A DNA stretch of 64,000 nt from Planctomycetota bacterium (lineage in GTDB: Bacteria; Planctomycetota; UBA1135; GCA-002686595): NCBI GenBank assembly GCA_014237855.1, contig JABACD010000022.1, positions 1 to 64,000 of the forward strand. The letters run 5' to 3'. This document shows positions 27,811-36,056 of the stretch, one piece after another; the first letter of the stretch is position 1; every line of letters begins with the position of its first letter. The notes below the pieces were generated by a model. That model searched no databases, was not told the origin of the DNA, and saw only the letters and a list, made by a program, of their open reading frames with translations. The translations under genes and the position numbers were made by a program.

Positions 27811-29256
27811 TCACTCCTTGGTGTCTCTCCAGACCCCTCCGCCGAAGTAAGGGTACCTGTCAAATTCATCGCCACCCCCGGTGGCCCGAGGGTCGCCCGA
27901 GGATGCGAGGTCCTCATCAAGTAGCCTGGCCAGCTTGATCTTCTGTTCGGCGAACTCAGGGTTCGTGGCGAGGTTGTTCAGCTGATCGGGGTCGGCTTGC
28001 ATGTCGTAGAGTTCCTCGGCAGGTCGCTTGCCAAAGCAGAGCTGATAGAACTGCTCTCCGTCACCCTCGCGATTCTCGAGGATCCAGGTCTTGGTGACTG
28101 CCTTGCCAGCGCCTGTGTGTGGATCACAGTCGGCATACTGGGGGGGGTCACCGGCAGGCCAGCGATCCGGGGCGTAGTTTCGGATGTAGGACCAGCTTGG
28201 AGTCCGTACTCCCCGGCAGGGATAGCCCACGTGGCCTGGCCGCCCGGCGGTGTGTCGCTCCATGCCGTAGACCACATGCTCGCGGCTGCTCTCACCGGAG
28301 GAATCCACAAGCTCTGGTAGAAGTGCCTGTCCGGTCATCACCGGCGGGGTGGACAGTCCTGCTGCCGCGAGGAAGGTTGGGGCCAGGTCGGTCAGAGAGA
28401 CGAAGCCGGAGAACTTGCCTCCGAGAATCTCCTGGGGTCGACCCTTCAGCTCGCTTCCCCAGCGAATCGCAAGCGGGACTCGAACCCCCATCTCATAGAT
28501 GTTGCTCTTACAACGAGGGAAGGGCATCCCGTGATCTCCAGTGATGACGACCAGTGTCTTCTCGAGCTCGCCCCTGTCCTCGAGTAGCTGGAGAGCTGCT
28601 GCGACATCCCGGTCGAATCGCTGGACCTCGAAGTAGTAGTCCGCGATGTCGGATCGAATCTGCTGCACATCCGGATAGAAGCCGGGCACCTTGACCCGGT
28701 CGATGTCCATGCCGCTCGCTCTTCCCGAGGCCAGCTTGTAGCCGCGATGAGGATCATGCGAGCCAAGCCAGAAGCAGAAGGGAGCCTCATCAGGACGTGC
28801 GTCGAGAAAGGACTGTAGTCCTCCGGGGTAGGGTTGCCCAGCAGGATGCTTGTCGGTGTATCCACCCAGCTCCAGCTTGCCGGGACCCCAGCTCTTCCTC
28901 CATGAGCCGACATGGTAGCCAGCTTCCTCGAGGAGCAGCGGGTAGACGGGGTGGCTGACATCGAGCCAGCTCCAGAGGTTGGCACCGGGCCCCAGGCGCC
29001 AGTGGTACTGGCCAGTGAGGATGGCGTTTCGACTGGGCGTGCAGGATGGACTGGAGACGTAGGCGTGCTCGAAGAGCACCCCTTCTCGAGCGATTCGGTC
29101 GAAGGCCGGCGTCTCGACCACCGGGTCTCCGTAGGCACTCGCATGTGGCCAGCCCCAATCGTCCGCGATGCAGAAGAGGATATTCGGGCGCTCTGCACCT
29201 GCGAGACCCGCCAGTGTGGTGAGGGCGAAGAGAGCCAGGAGTGACCTTTGCAGCAT
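27811..29256 (-). CDS. Sulfatase (formylglycine-dependent), secreted
   Basis: 481 residues. Start ATG at 29256 is preceded by GAGG five bases upstream and gives the signal peptide MLQRSLLALFALTTLAGLAG; the frame is open to 29313. Heparan-N-sulfatase-like order: NILFCIADDWGWPHAS, motif C72-T-P-S-R76, AILTGQY, KSWGPGKLELGG, VVITGDHGMPFPRCKSNIYEMG. The C-terminal LYDMQADPDQLNNL is the usual closing motif of S1 sulfatases. Likely removes sulfate from glycan chains in the periplasm or outside. Convergent with the non-formylglycine paralogue. Confidence 0.93.
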   Translation of the reverse strand: MLQRSLLALFALTTLAGLAGAERPNILFCIADDWGWPHASAYGDPVVETPAFDRIAREGVLFEHAYVSSPSCTPSRNAILTGQYHWRLGPGANLWSWLDVSHPVYPLLLEEAGYHVGSWRKSWGPGKLELGGYTDKHPAGQPYPGGLQSFLDARPDEAPFCFWLGSHDPHRGYKLASGRASGMDIDRVKVPGFYPDVQQIRSDIADYYFEVQRFDRDVAAALQLLEDRGELEKTLVVITGDHGMPFPRCKSNIYEMGVRVPLAIRWGSELKGRPQEILGGKFSGFVSLTDLAPTFLAAAGLSTPPVMTGQALLPELVDSSGESSREHVVYGMERHTAGRPGHVGYPCRGVRTPSWSYIRNYAPDRWPAGDPPQYADCDPHTGAGKAVTKTWILENREGDGEQFYQLCFGKRPAEELYDMQADPDQLNNLATNPEFAEQKIKLARLLDEDLASSGDPRATGGGDEFDRYPYFGGGVWRDTKE

Positions 29257-29348
29257 GGAACCTCGTGGGAAAGGGGAGGCGCTGCGCGATTCATGGTGAG
29301 CCGGGAAGCGCACCCATCAGGATATCATCACCCGGGGCTCTGCCTTGC

Positions 29349-31301
29349 TCATGGTCTGGCCTGAGGCTGCTCCTGTACCTGGGTTCGCCTCACCTCATCC
29401 AGCAGATTCTTCAGAGAGAGTGGGTCAAAGGGCTTGTAGATGAAGCCCTGAATTCCGGCCAGCTTGCATCTCTCCTGGTTCTCCATGAAGACATCTGCGC
29501 TGAGAGCGACGAGATAGGGGCAGGCCCAAGAGGATGATGCTGCGCGGATGGCCACCGCAGCATCCACTCCATCCATGATGGGCATGTGAATATCGAGAAA
29601 GACGACATCGAAGGGTTCACTCTTGCAGGCCTCCAGTGCCAGCTGACCATTCGTGACCATGGTCACGGAGAGACCGAGCTTCTCGAGCGCTCTTCGAGCG
29701 ACCAGTAGATTCACGGGGTTGTCCTCAGCGATCAGAGCTCGAAGGGGAGTCGCTTTCTCCGGGACGCTCACGAGGAACTCCTCGTTGGACCGTGCTTGAT
29801 CTTCCTGCTGGACAACCTCGACGGGGAGCTGAAGCCTGAAGCATGTGCCCCTCCCGAGCTGGCTGGTGACGGAGATCTGGCCTTCCAGCATGGCAGTGAG
29901 TTCGCGGCAGATGGTCAGTCCCAATCCAGTGCCACCATGGGTCCTGGTGATCGACTCATCGCTCTGCTGAAAGGAGTCCCAGATCTTGCTGGTGTCCTCG
30001 ATTCCCATGCCGGTATCCTCGAGCTCAATCGTCAGGCTACCGGTGTTGGAGCTGCCTCGATCAAAGTCAGCGCGAATCTCAATCTTGCCCTCCCGGGTGA
30101 ACTTGACAGCGTTTGACATCAGGTTGCCGATGATCTGGCGCAGCTTGTGCATGTCGGCCTTGATCAGCTGCGGGACCTGCTCATTGATCTCCAGATGGAT
30201 TGCAACGTCTCCTTCGCCGAGGATCTGCTTGTGGAGCTCAATGACCCGCTCGAGGACCTGGTAGACATCGAAGCTGCACTGCTCGGTCCTCATCTCACCA
30301 GCTTCGATCTTGGAGAGGTCGAGGACGTCATTGATGGTCTCCAGCAGATGCTCTCCACAGCCTCGGATCAGCTGGAGATAATTGTCCTGCTCTTCATCGA
30401 CTCTGGTGTCCTGAAGTATGTCGAGCACCCCGAGTACACCATTCAACGGGGTGCGGATCTCGTGTGACATCCGTGCCAGGAAAGCTGACTTGGCACGGTT
30501 GGCCCTCGTGGCCTCCATCTCAGCAGTTCGCTGAGGTGTGATGTCCGTATGTGTTCCTGTGAAGCGTATTGGATTGCCATTCTCGTCTCGTTCAACGATC
30601 TTGCCCCTGTCCAGGATGTGCACCCAATGGCCATGCTTGTGACGCATACGATGAACGTCCTGATAGAACTCAACCTCTCCACGAATGTGCTTGCCGAGAT
30701 TCTCGTAGCAGGACTCGAGGTCATCGGGGTGTACTCGGCTCTTCCAGGCTTCCAACGAAGGCTCGATCTCTTCCAGCTCGTAGCCCAGTAGCTGTGCCCA
30801 GGTTGCGTTGAAGACAACACTGTCATCCTGTGGATTCCAGTCCCAGATACCGAGATTGGTTCCCTCGATCACGAGCTCGAGCCGGTCACGGCTCTCTCGC
30901 AAGCATGCCAGTGCATTGTGACTCTCCGAGATGTCCGTCACGGAACTGACGCACCTCTCGATCTCTCCCTCCTCGTCCCGCACCAGGGCTGTCACGGTCG
31001 AGACCCAGGTCCAGCCATTCTCCGAGTTCCTCAGGCGCATGGCGGAATGCTCGACTTGAGTTGAGTCATTACCGATGCCGAGCCAGAGCTCCGACTCGAA
31101 GTGGGATTGGTCGTCGGGGTGAATCAGATCCCTCAGTGAGCTCCCGCTCTCCAGCAGCTCGAGGGGCTGCCTCCCGAGGAGTTTCACCAGGCCCTCACCG
31201 ACGGCCGTCAGGGGCATGGAGTTTGTGACGCGCCACTCGAATAGGGTCACTCCGCTGCGAGAAAGTAGCCCAGCGAGAGTTGTATCTGAAAGGTCCAACA
31301 T
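29349..31301 (-). CDS. Hybrid sensor histidine kinase (PAS-PAS-HisKA-HATPase-REC)
   Basis: 650 residues, no membrane segment, so a cytoplasmic sensor. Two PAS domains (about 10-125 and 140-255, each ending in a PAC-type segment such as RFTGTHTDI), a dimerisation domain with phosphoacceptor His280 (ARMSHEIRTPLNG), an ATPase domain (N box NLMSNAVKF, G boxes DTGMGIED and GGTGLGLTIC) and a receiver with Asp570 (FLDIHMPIMDG), acidic pair AED and Lys in YKPFD. All catalytic residues are present. Autophosphorylation would be passed to the receiver and then probably to an Hpt protein encoded elsewhere. The PAS ligands are unknown. No partner regulator adjoins it. Confidence 0.93.
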   Translation of the reverse strand: MLDLSDTTLAGLLSRSGVTLFEWRVTNSMPLTAVGEGLVKLLGRQPLELLESGSSLRDLIHPDDQSHFESELWLGIGNDSTQVEHSAMRLRNSENGWTWVSTVTALVRDEEGEIERCVSSVTDISESHNALACLRESRDRLELVIEGTNLGIWDWNPQDDSVVFNATWAQLLGYELEEIEPSLEAWKSRVHPDDLESCYENLGKHIRGEVEFYQDVHRMRHKHGHWVHILDRGKIVERDENGNPIRFTGTHTDITPQRTAEMEATRANRAKSAFLARMSHEIRTPLNGVLGVLDILQDTRVDEEQDNYLQLIRGCGEHLLETINDVLDLSKIEAGEMRTEQCSFDVYQVLERVIELHKQILGEGDVAIHLEINEQVPQLIKADMHKLRQIIGNLMSNAVKFTREGKIEIRADFDRGSSNTGSLTIELEDTGMGIEDTSKIWDSFQQSDESITRTHGGTGLGLTICRELTAMLEGQISVTSQLGRGTCFRLQLPVEVVQQEDQARSNEEFLVSVPEKATPLRALIAEDNPVNLLVARRALEKLGLSVTMVTNGQLALEACKSEPFDVVFLDIHMPIMDGVDAAVAIRAASSSWACPYLVALSADVFMENQERCKLAGIQGFIYKPFDPLSLKNLLDEVRRTQVQEQPQARP

Positions 31302-31787
31302 TTGACCACCAGCCAGGGATCAGGCGAGAAAATCTCCAGGCCTTATCGTAATTGTCCTGGGCTGGCTGAACCTTGACTTTGGTTTCGTCCCGCTGTTCTT
31401 CGCTTACTGTCGGAGTGCTGATCTGGATTCGATTCGGGCTGGGTTTCGAGGGCTTGAATCCGGAATCAGCAGGGATTCCAACGAGAGCAACAGGCACAAG
31501 AAAACCCGCCCCGCGCTCTTGGCGGCGGGGCGGGTTGGATCACAGGGTGCCAGTCGAATCGAGATTCGAGTAAATTTGGTTTGAATATGTTCGACGACTC
31601 GCACCCCGGTGAGGGGTCGGGACATCCAGGCTTTTGTGCCGTGTGGAGCCCTTGTGCTCTGCAGGTGTTTAGTGTGGCTGCTTGGGCAGGTGACCGACTT
31701 CTCCAAGAAACTTCGGCTGTGCCCTTGATCACAGGGGTCTTCGACAGAATTGCCTCTTGCTATGCAAGAAAGTCCTGAATTCCCCGA
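31302..31787. other. Non-coding gap: kinase promoter side and selenoprotein 3' trailer
   Basis: 486 bp without a credible gene between two minus-strand genes. The part from 31787 down to the terminator at 31536 is a 250-nt trailer behind the selenoprotein with GC-rich hairpins on the minus strand (for example CCCC-TCACC-GGGG near 31600). The remainder should contain the histidine kinase promoter. A 16-bp near-palindrome (TCGAATC-GA-GATTCGA, 31554-31569) lies between. Confidence 0.5.
31498..31536 (-). terminator. Intrinsic terminator behind the selenoprotein gene
   Basis: Perfect 12-bp stem AACCCGCCCCGC (31503-31514) / GCGGGGCGGGTT (31525-31536) with a 10-nt loop. Read on the minus strand, it is followed by TTTTCTTG, a U-tract, so it ends minus-strand transcription. 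On the plus strand no T-run follows. Confidence 0.75.
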
Positions 31788-32324
31788 CTAGTCATTCAGA
31801 ATGGCCTCTAGCTCGCCCCAGCGGGGGGCAACTCCGGCGTGCTCGTGTCTGTGAGACCAGGTGACCTCCTGATCTTGGACCAGAAACCAGCCTGACATGC
31901 GCATGGGATTCCCGACGGGTTTTCCCACTCCGTGACCTCTTCTTAATGCCTGCCAGCCGGCATACAGCACCCGCGGGGCGAACAGCTGGGATAGAGAGCC
32001 ATTTCTGAGGCCGAAGAACCTGTAGAGGTCCTGGTTGGGATCGGAGACGGCCCGCGCCTCCGGCCAGCGTTTCGAGAAGAAAGCATCCGCTTCATCAGCG
32101 GAGCCCAGGTGGACCAGAAGAACCTCGGGAAACCCCGGCTCCTCGGCTCGCTCCTGGAGTACCTCCACGTCCCGCCGGCAGAAGCTTCAGCCGAAGTGTC
32201 GCAGGAACACCACCAGGGTTCTCTGCGGTTCGAGGTTCTCGCCAAGAGTCTCGCCACGCAGGTTGCGGCCGTGGACGGGCCAATCCAGGAGGGGTCCAGT
32301 GAGCAGGAAGGGAGTGGAGTTCAT
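31788..32324 (-). CDS. Peroxiredoxin-like selenoprotein (UxxC), SelL/AhpC-TSA_2-like
   Basis: 178 residues if the TGA at 32189-32187 is read as selenocysteine; an ordinary caller sees only the 126-residue part downstream. From the ATG at 32324 the frame reads through TLVVFLRHFG-U46-SFC49-RRDVEVL. FLRHFGCxFCR is the redox loop of thioredoxin-fold PRX-like 2 / AhpC-TSA_2 proteins, and selenocysteine stands exactly at the first cysteine. The SelL family is known for UxxU; here it is UxxC. The continuation (VLLVHLGSADEADAFF, LYRFFGL, PMRMSGWFLVQ, SHRHEHAG) fits that family. A SECIS-like hairpin follows the TGA. Likely a cytoplasmic thiol/selenol peroxidase or reductase. Needs SelA-D machinery elsewhere in the genome. 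Alternative: a nonsense-mutated cysteine enzyme, unlikely given intact sequence on both sides. Confidence 0.85.
32155..32167 (-). promoter_or_regulatory. Bacterial SECIS-like hairpin
   Basis: On the minus strand, 19 nt after the TGA, TGGAG (32167-32163) and CTCCA (32159-32155) form a perfect 5-bp stem with loop GTA, whose first base is G. Stem length, loop size, loop G and the 24-nt distance from UGA to the loop fall in the range described for bacterial SECIS elements that bind SelB. A 5-bp hairpin is weak evidence alone. The codon context carries the case. Confidence 0.55.
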
Positions 32325-32625
32325 TTGAAGGGCTTGTGTGGGGTCCAAGTGGTGACTGAGGGTCTGCCTGCATACCTGAGATGACATTCGTTACCCGTCA
32401 TCGTCGGATGCAATTTCCGCATCGAGATGGGCGACCGTCGAGAAAGTGACCTCTGGGTTGCGCATATGCAATGGCAATGGAAGGTTGCTATGTGGTCAGC
32501 CAGGGGGTTGGAGTACGAATTCTCGGACTCGAGCGAACCCTAACAGCAATTTCTATCGTCCAATCAGATAGCTCCAGCTCTCTACCAGAGGAGCTGAACT
32601 CCACACGTCGGCGACCCCCCATCAA
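32325..32625. other. Divergent intergenic region with leader hairpin
   Basis: 301 bp between the selenoprotein (minus) and arylsulfotransferase-like (plus) genes; no gene seen. In the plus-strand leader, CAGCTC-TCT (32575-32583) pairs with AGA-GAGCTG (32587-32596, one bulged G) around ACC, ending 29 nt before the start codon. A part resembles a tRNA D-arm by chance, but no tRNA can be folded. Confidence 0.5.
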
Positions 32626-34320
32626 ATGCGCCTTCAGCTAATCACCAGTGTTACAGCCCTTCTCGCTCTTCCGCTTGCAGCCCAGGACGGTCTGACTCTC
32701 TATCAGTCGGTCAGCTCCACGACGACCTTCCTGGTTGATGATATGGGCTCGGTCGTCAACTCCTGGCCTGGGACCGTGAGCGCTGGGCTGAGCTACTACC
32801 TGGCGCCTGACGGTGATCTCATTCGAACGCGTACCCTGGTCAGCAACGGGGCCGGGTCTGGAGGCGGGTTCGAGCGACTCTCCTACGACGGAGTCGTCGA
32901 GTGGCAGTACCCCTTCTTCACCGCCACGCGCACTCCTCACCATGACGTCGAGCTGCTGCCGAATGGAAACCTCCTGGTGATTGCCTGGGAGGAGATCGGT
33001 GCAACAGCAGCGATCGCAGCGGGGCGCGATCCGTCGACGATTGCCAGCAGCTTCAGGCCGGACGGAATCTTCGAACTGGCGCCGGTCGGAAACAAGGATG
33101 CCGTGATCGTCTGGGAGTGGCATGCCTATGACCACCTCGTTCAGGACTTCGATCCAACGAAGGCAAATTTTGGCGTCATCTCCGACCACCCGGAGCTGAT
33201 GGACGTCAACTACGGCGGCGATGGGGACTGGATGCATGTCAATGGGATCGATTACAACCCCGTGCTGGACCAAATCGCCATCTCCGTATCATTCATGAGC
33301 GAGATCTGGGTCATCGACCACAGCACCACCACGGCCGAGGCGGCAGGTCACTCCGGTGGGAACTCCGGCAAGGGAGGAGACATCCTCTATCGCTGGGGGA
33401 ATCCCCAGGTCTATGGGCGCGGCACCGCTGCTGATCGCAAGCTGTACTTCAATCACGACATCCAGTGGATCGAGCCCGGCCTCCCTGGTGCGGGCAATCT
33501 GATCATCTTCAACAACGGCTCCAATCGCCCGAGTGGAAACTGGTCATCGGCTGACGAGTGGGTGACGCCGGTGGATGCCCAGGGCAACTACAGCCTCGCG
33601 CCAGGACAGGCATATGGCCCCAGCGCGCTGACCTGGACCTACTCGGATCCAGGCAACTTCTACTCGAACATCATGAGCGGGGTGCAGCGCCTCCCAAGCG
33701 GTAACACCATGATCACCGAGGCCACCTCAGGGCGCATGTTCGAGGTCGATAGCGGGGGCAGCATCCTCTGGGAGTTCATCAATCCAACTGGTGGCCTGAG
33801 CTGGGTCTTCAAGGCCCGTCGCTATCCTGATTGTGATGCCAACTCGATCTATGACGGCGAGGAGATCTCGAACGGTGCCCCGGATGTCAATGGGAACGGA
33901 GAGCTGGACTCCTGCGAGCTTCCCGAGAACTACTGCACGGCCCAAGCGAACTCCAGCGGCGCTCCGGCTTCGATCTGGTACGCGGGAACGACGAGTCTCC
34001 TGGCGAACGACCTGGACCTGACGGTCAGCTCCGCTCCGGCGAGTGTCTTCGGGCTGTTCGCCTACTCGCCGAACCAGGGCTCGATACCGCTTGGAGACGG
34101 CACGCTCTGTCTGTCCTCTCCCTTCTCTCGACTGAACGTCCTGCTCACGGATGCGGTCGGAAGTGCGAGCTTTGACTTCGACAATCAAAACCTTCCGCCC
34201 ACCTCACCGCCTCTGGTGGCGGGCACCGAGTGGAACTTCACCTTCTGGTTCCGGGACGTCACTGGCGGCCCGGCAGGCTTCAACCTGAGTGACGGTCTGT
34301 CGGTCCTGTTCACGAACTAG
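32626..34320 (+). CDS. Arylsulfotransferase-like (ASST) secreted protein
   Basis: 564 residues, signal peptide to about residue 19. A beta-propeller with ASST-type histidines: TPHHDVELLPNGNLLV, DWMHVNGIDYNP, YFNHDIQWI and repeated LPNGN/LPSGN turns. ASSTs transfer sulfate between phenolic donors and acceptors through a histidine intermediate in the periplasm. Next comes an acidic calcium-binding-like segment (DCDANSIYDGEE, PDVNGNGELDSCE) resembling thrombospondin type 3 or dockerin loops, and then the same C-terminal domain as the M43 protease (NYCTAQANSSGAPA to FNLSDGLSVLF). Catalysis is not proven, since many propellers with this signature are uncharacterised. Lies among sulfatases, so sulfate-ester metabolism is a sensible context. 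Confidence 0.8.
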   Translation: MRLQLITSVTALLALPLAAQDGLTLYQSVSSTTTFLVDDMGSVVNSWPGTVSAGLSYYLAPDGDLIRTRTLVSNGAGSGGGFERLSYDGVVEWQYPFFTATRTPHHDVELLPNGNLLVIAWEEIGATAAIAAGRDPSTIASSFRPDGIFELAPVGNKDAVIVWEWHAYDHLVQDFDPTKANFGVISDHPELMDVNYGGDGDWMHVNGIDYNPVLDQIAISVSFMSEIWVIDHSTTTAEAAGHSGGNSGKGGDILYRWGNPQVYGRGTAADRKLYFNHDIQWIEPGLPGAGNLIIFNNGSNRPSGNWSSADEWVTPVDAQGNYSLAPGQAYGPSALTWTYSDPGNFYSNIMSGVQRLPSGNTMITEATSGRMFEVDSGGSILWEFINPTGGLSWVFKARRYPDCDANSIYDGEEISNGAPDVNGNGELDSCELPENYCTAQANSSGAPASIWYAGTTSLLANDLDLTVSSAPASVFGLFAYSPNQGSIPLGDGTLCLSSPFSRLNVLLTDAVGSASFDFDNQNLPPTSPPLVAGTEWNFTFWFRDVTGGPAGFNLSDGLSVLFTN

Positions 34321-34366
34321 CAGAGCGCAGCCAGAGCAGTTGGCTGCGATGATGGAGGTGCTACCG

Positions 34367-35125
34367 TCATGCTTGGCTGCAGACCCTGCAATCCTCGCGC
34401 CGTCGCACCTCGAGCTTCCGGAAGCTCAGGTCGCGAAGGTCGTAGGTCAGGAGTCGACCGGCGAGGGGGTCTCCAAACCCCGACAGGACCTTGATGGCCT
34501 CCATGGCTGCCATGCAGCCGACGCTGCCTGAGACGGCACCGAAGACGGGGAACTCACGCTTCCAGGCTGCTGGCATCTCGGGGTAGATGCAGGCCAGGCA
34601 GGGGGTCTCGCCTGGGAGGATGGTCGTGATCTGACACTGCAGTTCGTACATGGCGCACTCCACCATGGGCTTGGCCTGTCGAACGATCTCATGGTTGAGG
34701 GCAAAGCGCTCCTCGAACAGCGGAGCGCAGTCGACGACCAGGTCGGCATGCTCCACCAGAGACCTTGCGTTGGCCTCCCCGAGGTTCTCAGGGATCAGCT
34801 CGAGCTCAAGGCGCGGATTGAGCTCCAGCAAGCGTCGCCCGATGGACTCGATTCGTGGAGTCCCCAAGCCCTCGTGAGTCATCAGGAGCTGGCGGTTGAG
34901 GTCGCTGGGCTTGATGTCACCCGCGTGGGCGAGCACGAGCTTGCCGATCCCGGCGGCAGCCAGTTCATAGGCCACGACCGAGCCCAGCCCACCAACCCTG
35001 CTGATCAGGACGCTGGATGCCTTGAGGCGTTCCTGGCCCTCTTCGCCGAAGTCGGGGACCCACATCTGCCACTCGTAGACGGCACGCTCGTGGTCCGTCA
35101 GTGACCTGCGTTCGCTCTGCATCAT
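34367..35125 (-). CDS. HesA/MoeB/ThiF-family adenylyltransferase
   Basis: 252 residues. E1-like enzyme that adenylates the C-terminal Gly-Gly of a ThiS/MoaD-type sulfur carrier. Nucleotide loop ISRVGGLGS (Arg in place of the usual first Gly, which I recall as typical of the HesA branch), then LAHAGDIKPSDLNRQLLM with the catalytic Arg, DCAPLFEERFALN, and two zinc-binding pairs CLAC and CRVC. Last gene of the oxyanion operon; its ATG overlaps the TGA of the carrier gene by one base (TGATG), so the two products are made together. HesA proteins are linked to molybdenum handling near nitrogenase in cyanobacteria; no nitrogenase gene is seen here. MoeB (molybdopterin) is the alternative role. Confidence 0.85.
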   Translation of the reverse strand: MMQSERRSLTDHERAVYEWQMWVPDFGEEGQERLKASSVLISRVGGLGSVVAYELAAAGIGKLVLAHAGDIKPSDLNRQLLMTHEGLGTPRIESIGRRLLELNPRLELELIPENLGEANARSLVEHADLVVDCAPLFEERFALNHEIVRQAKPMVECAMYELQCQITTILPGETPCLACIYPEMPAAWKREFPVFGAVSGSVGCMAAMEAIKVLSGFGDPLAGRLLTYDLRDLSFRKLEVRRREDCRVCSQA

Positions 35126-35403
35126 CAGCCTCCGGCGATGGGGCTGAAGAGGCTCAGGGTGTCGCCGTGGGAGAGCACCGGATCCTCACTTGGATCGAGG
35201 ATACGGCCGTGCAAGGAGGCGATGATCGTCGGAGAGAGACCGCCATCGGCTGCCAGGAGTCCATTGACCTCCTCGCTGTCGTGAGCGGCGATCAGCTCCT
35301 GTAGGGCCTGCCTCAGGGTCGCGCCTTCGTCCAGCTCCAGTGTCCGAGCAGGCTGACCGAGGGCGGTGCGCAGCTGGGCCATCAATTCGATCGTGACTTG
35401 CAT
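35125..35403 (-). CDS. ThiS/MoaD-like sulfur carrier protein
   Basis: 92 residues, ubiquitin-like fold: MQVTIELMAQLRTALG, a central DEGATLRQALQEL and the ending GDTLSLFSPIAGG. The C-terminal Gly-Gly is exposed and intact, as required for adenylation and thiocarboxylation by the neighbouring E1-like enzyme. Most like MoaD, the small subunit of molybdopterin synthase; MoaE is not in this operon. Starts 2 nt after the upstream transporter ATPase stop. Confidence 0.88.
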   Translation of the reverse strand: MQVTIELMAQLRTALGQPARTLELDEGATLRQALQELIAAHDSEEVNGLLAADGGLSPTIIASLHGRILDPSEDPVLSHGDTLSLFSPIAGG

Positions 35404-35405
35404 GT

Positions 35406-36056
35406 TCAGGGTTGGGGAGGCTGGAGCTCAAGGCGTCCATCTTCGATGCGCAGGATACGTTGTGCCAGACGCGAGGCGTCCTCGCGATTGTGCGTCACGT
35501 GCAGCAGCGTGACGCCTGTCTCCCGGTGGATCCCTGCCAGGACTGCACTTAGCTCCTCGCGGCTCTCATCATCGAGAGCGGAGAGAGGTTCGTCCAGCAG
35601 TAGAACCTCGGGCCGTGCCGCCAGGGCTCTCCCGAGGGCCACTCGCTGGCGTTCACCACCGGAGAGTCCGCGAGGGCGACGGTCGAGAAGTCTGACGAGG
35701 TCAAGCTGGCGGGCGAGATCCGCAACGCGGGCGCTGACTTCTGTGCGGGGTTTCCTGCGCACTCGCAGGGCGAAGGAGAGGTGTTCAGCAACGGTCATGG
35801 TTGGGAAGAGAGCTCCGTCCTGAGGGACGTAACCCAGGCCGCGGTCTGCGGGCCGCAGCCGGGTGACATCCCTGTCGCCGATGATGACCCGCCCTGCAGT
35901 TGCGGGTAGCAGGCCGGCGATGGTCTCCAGCAGGCTTGTCTTGCCGCATCCGGTCCTCCCCATGAGGGCGGTGTAGCTTCCCGGAGGAACCTCCAGGCTC
36001 ACCCCTTCCAGCCGGAAAGCTCCGCTGGTAACCGTCAGGTCGTCGATGACGATCAT
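35406..36056 (-). CDS. Oxyanion (molybdate/tungstate) ABC importer ATPase
   Basis: 216 residues from the ATG at 36056; the open frame runs much further upstream, but that part lies within the permease gene in another frame. Walker A GRTGCGKTS, Q-loop VPQDGALFP, signature LSGGERQRV, Walker B VLLLDEPLSALDD and switch HVTHN are complete. It lacks the long C-terminal mop/TOBE regulatory domain of ModC, so it resembles the short WtpC/TupC type. ATGA overlap with the permease gene shows coupling. Confidence 0.88.
   Translation of the reverse strand: MIVIDDLTVTSGAFRLEGVSLEVPPGSYTALMGRTGCGKTSLLETIAGLLPATAGRVIIGDRDVTRLRPADRGLGYVPQDGALFPTMTVAEHLSFALRVRRKPRTEVSARVADLARQLDLVRLLDRRPRGLSGGERQRVALGRALAARPEVLLLDEPLSALDDESREELSAVLAGIHRETGVTLLHVTHNREDASRLAQRILRIEDGRLELQPPQP

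Noticed and set aside
32540..32600. tRNA-like D-arm on the minus strand
   Set aside because: No anticodon or T arm can be folded in either direction; the hairpin is better read as a leader structure of the downstream gene.
34880..35020. Arg in the nucleotide-binding loop of the E1-like enzyme as an inactivating change
   Set aside because: The surrounding SRVGGLGS...LAHAGDIKPSDLNRQ pattern matches the HesA branch as I recall it, where Arg at this place is normal.
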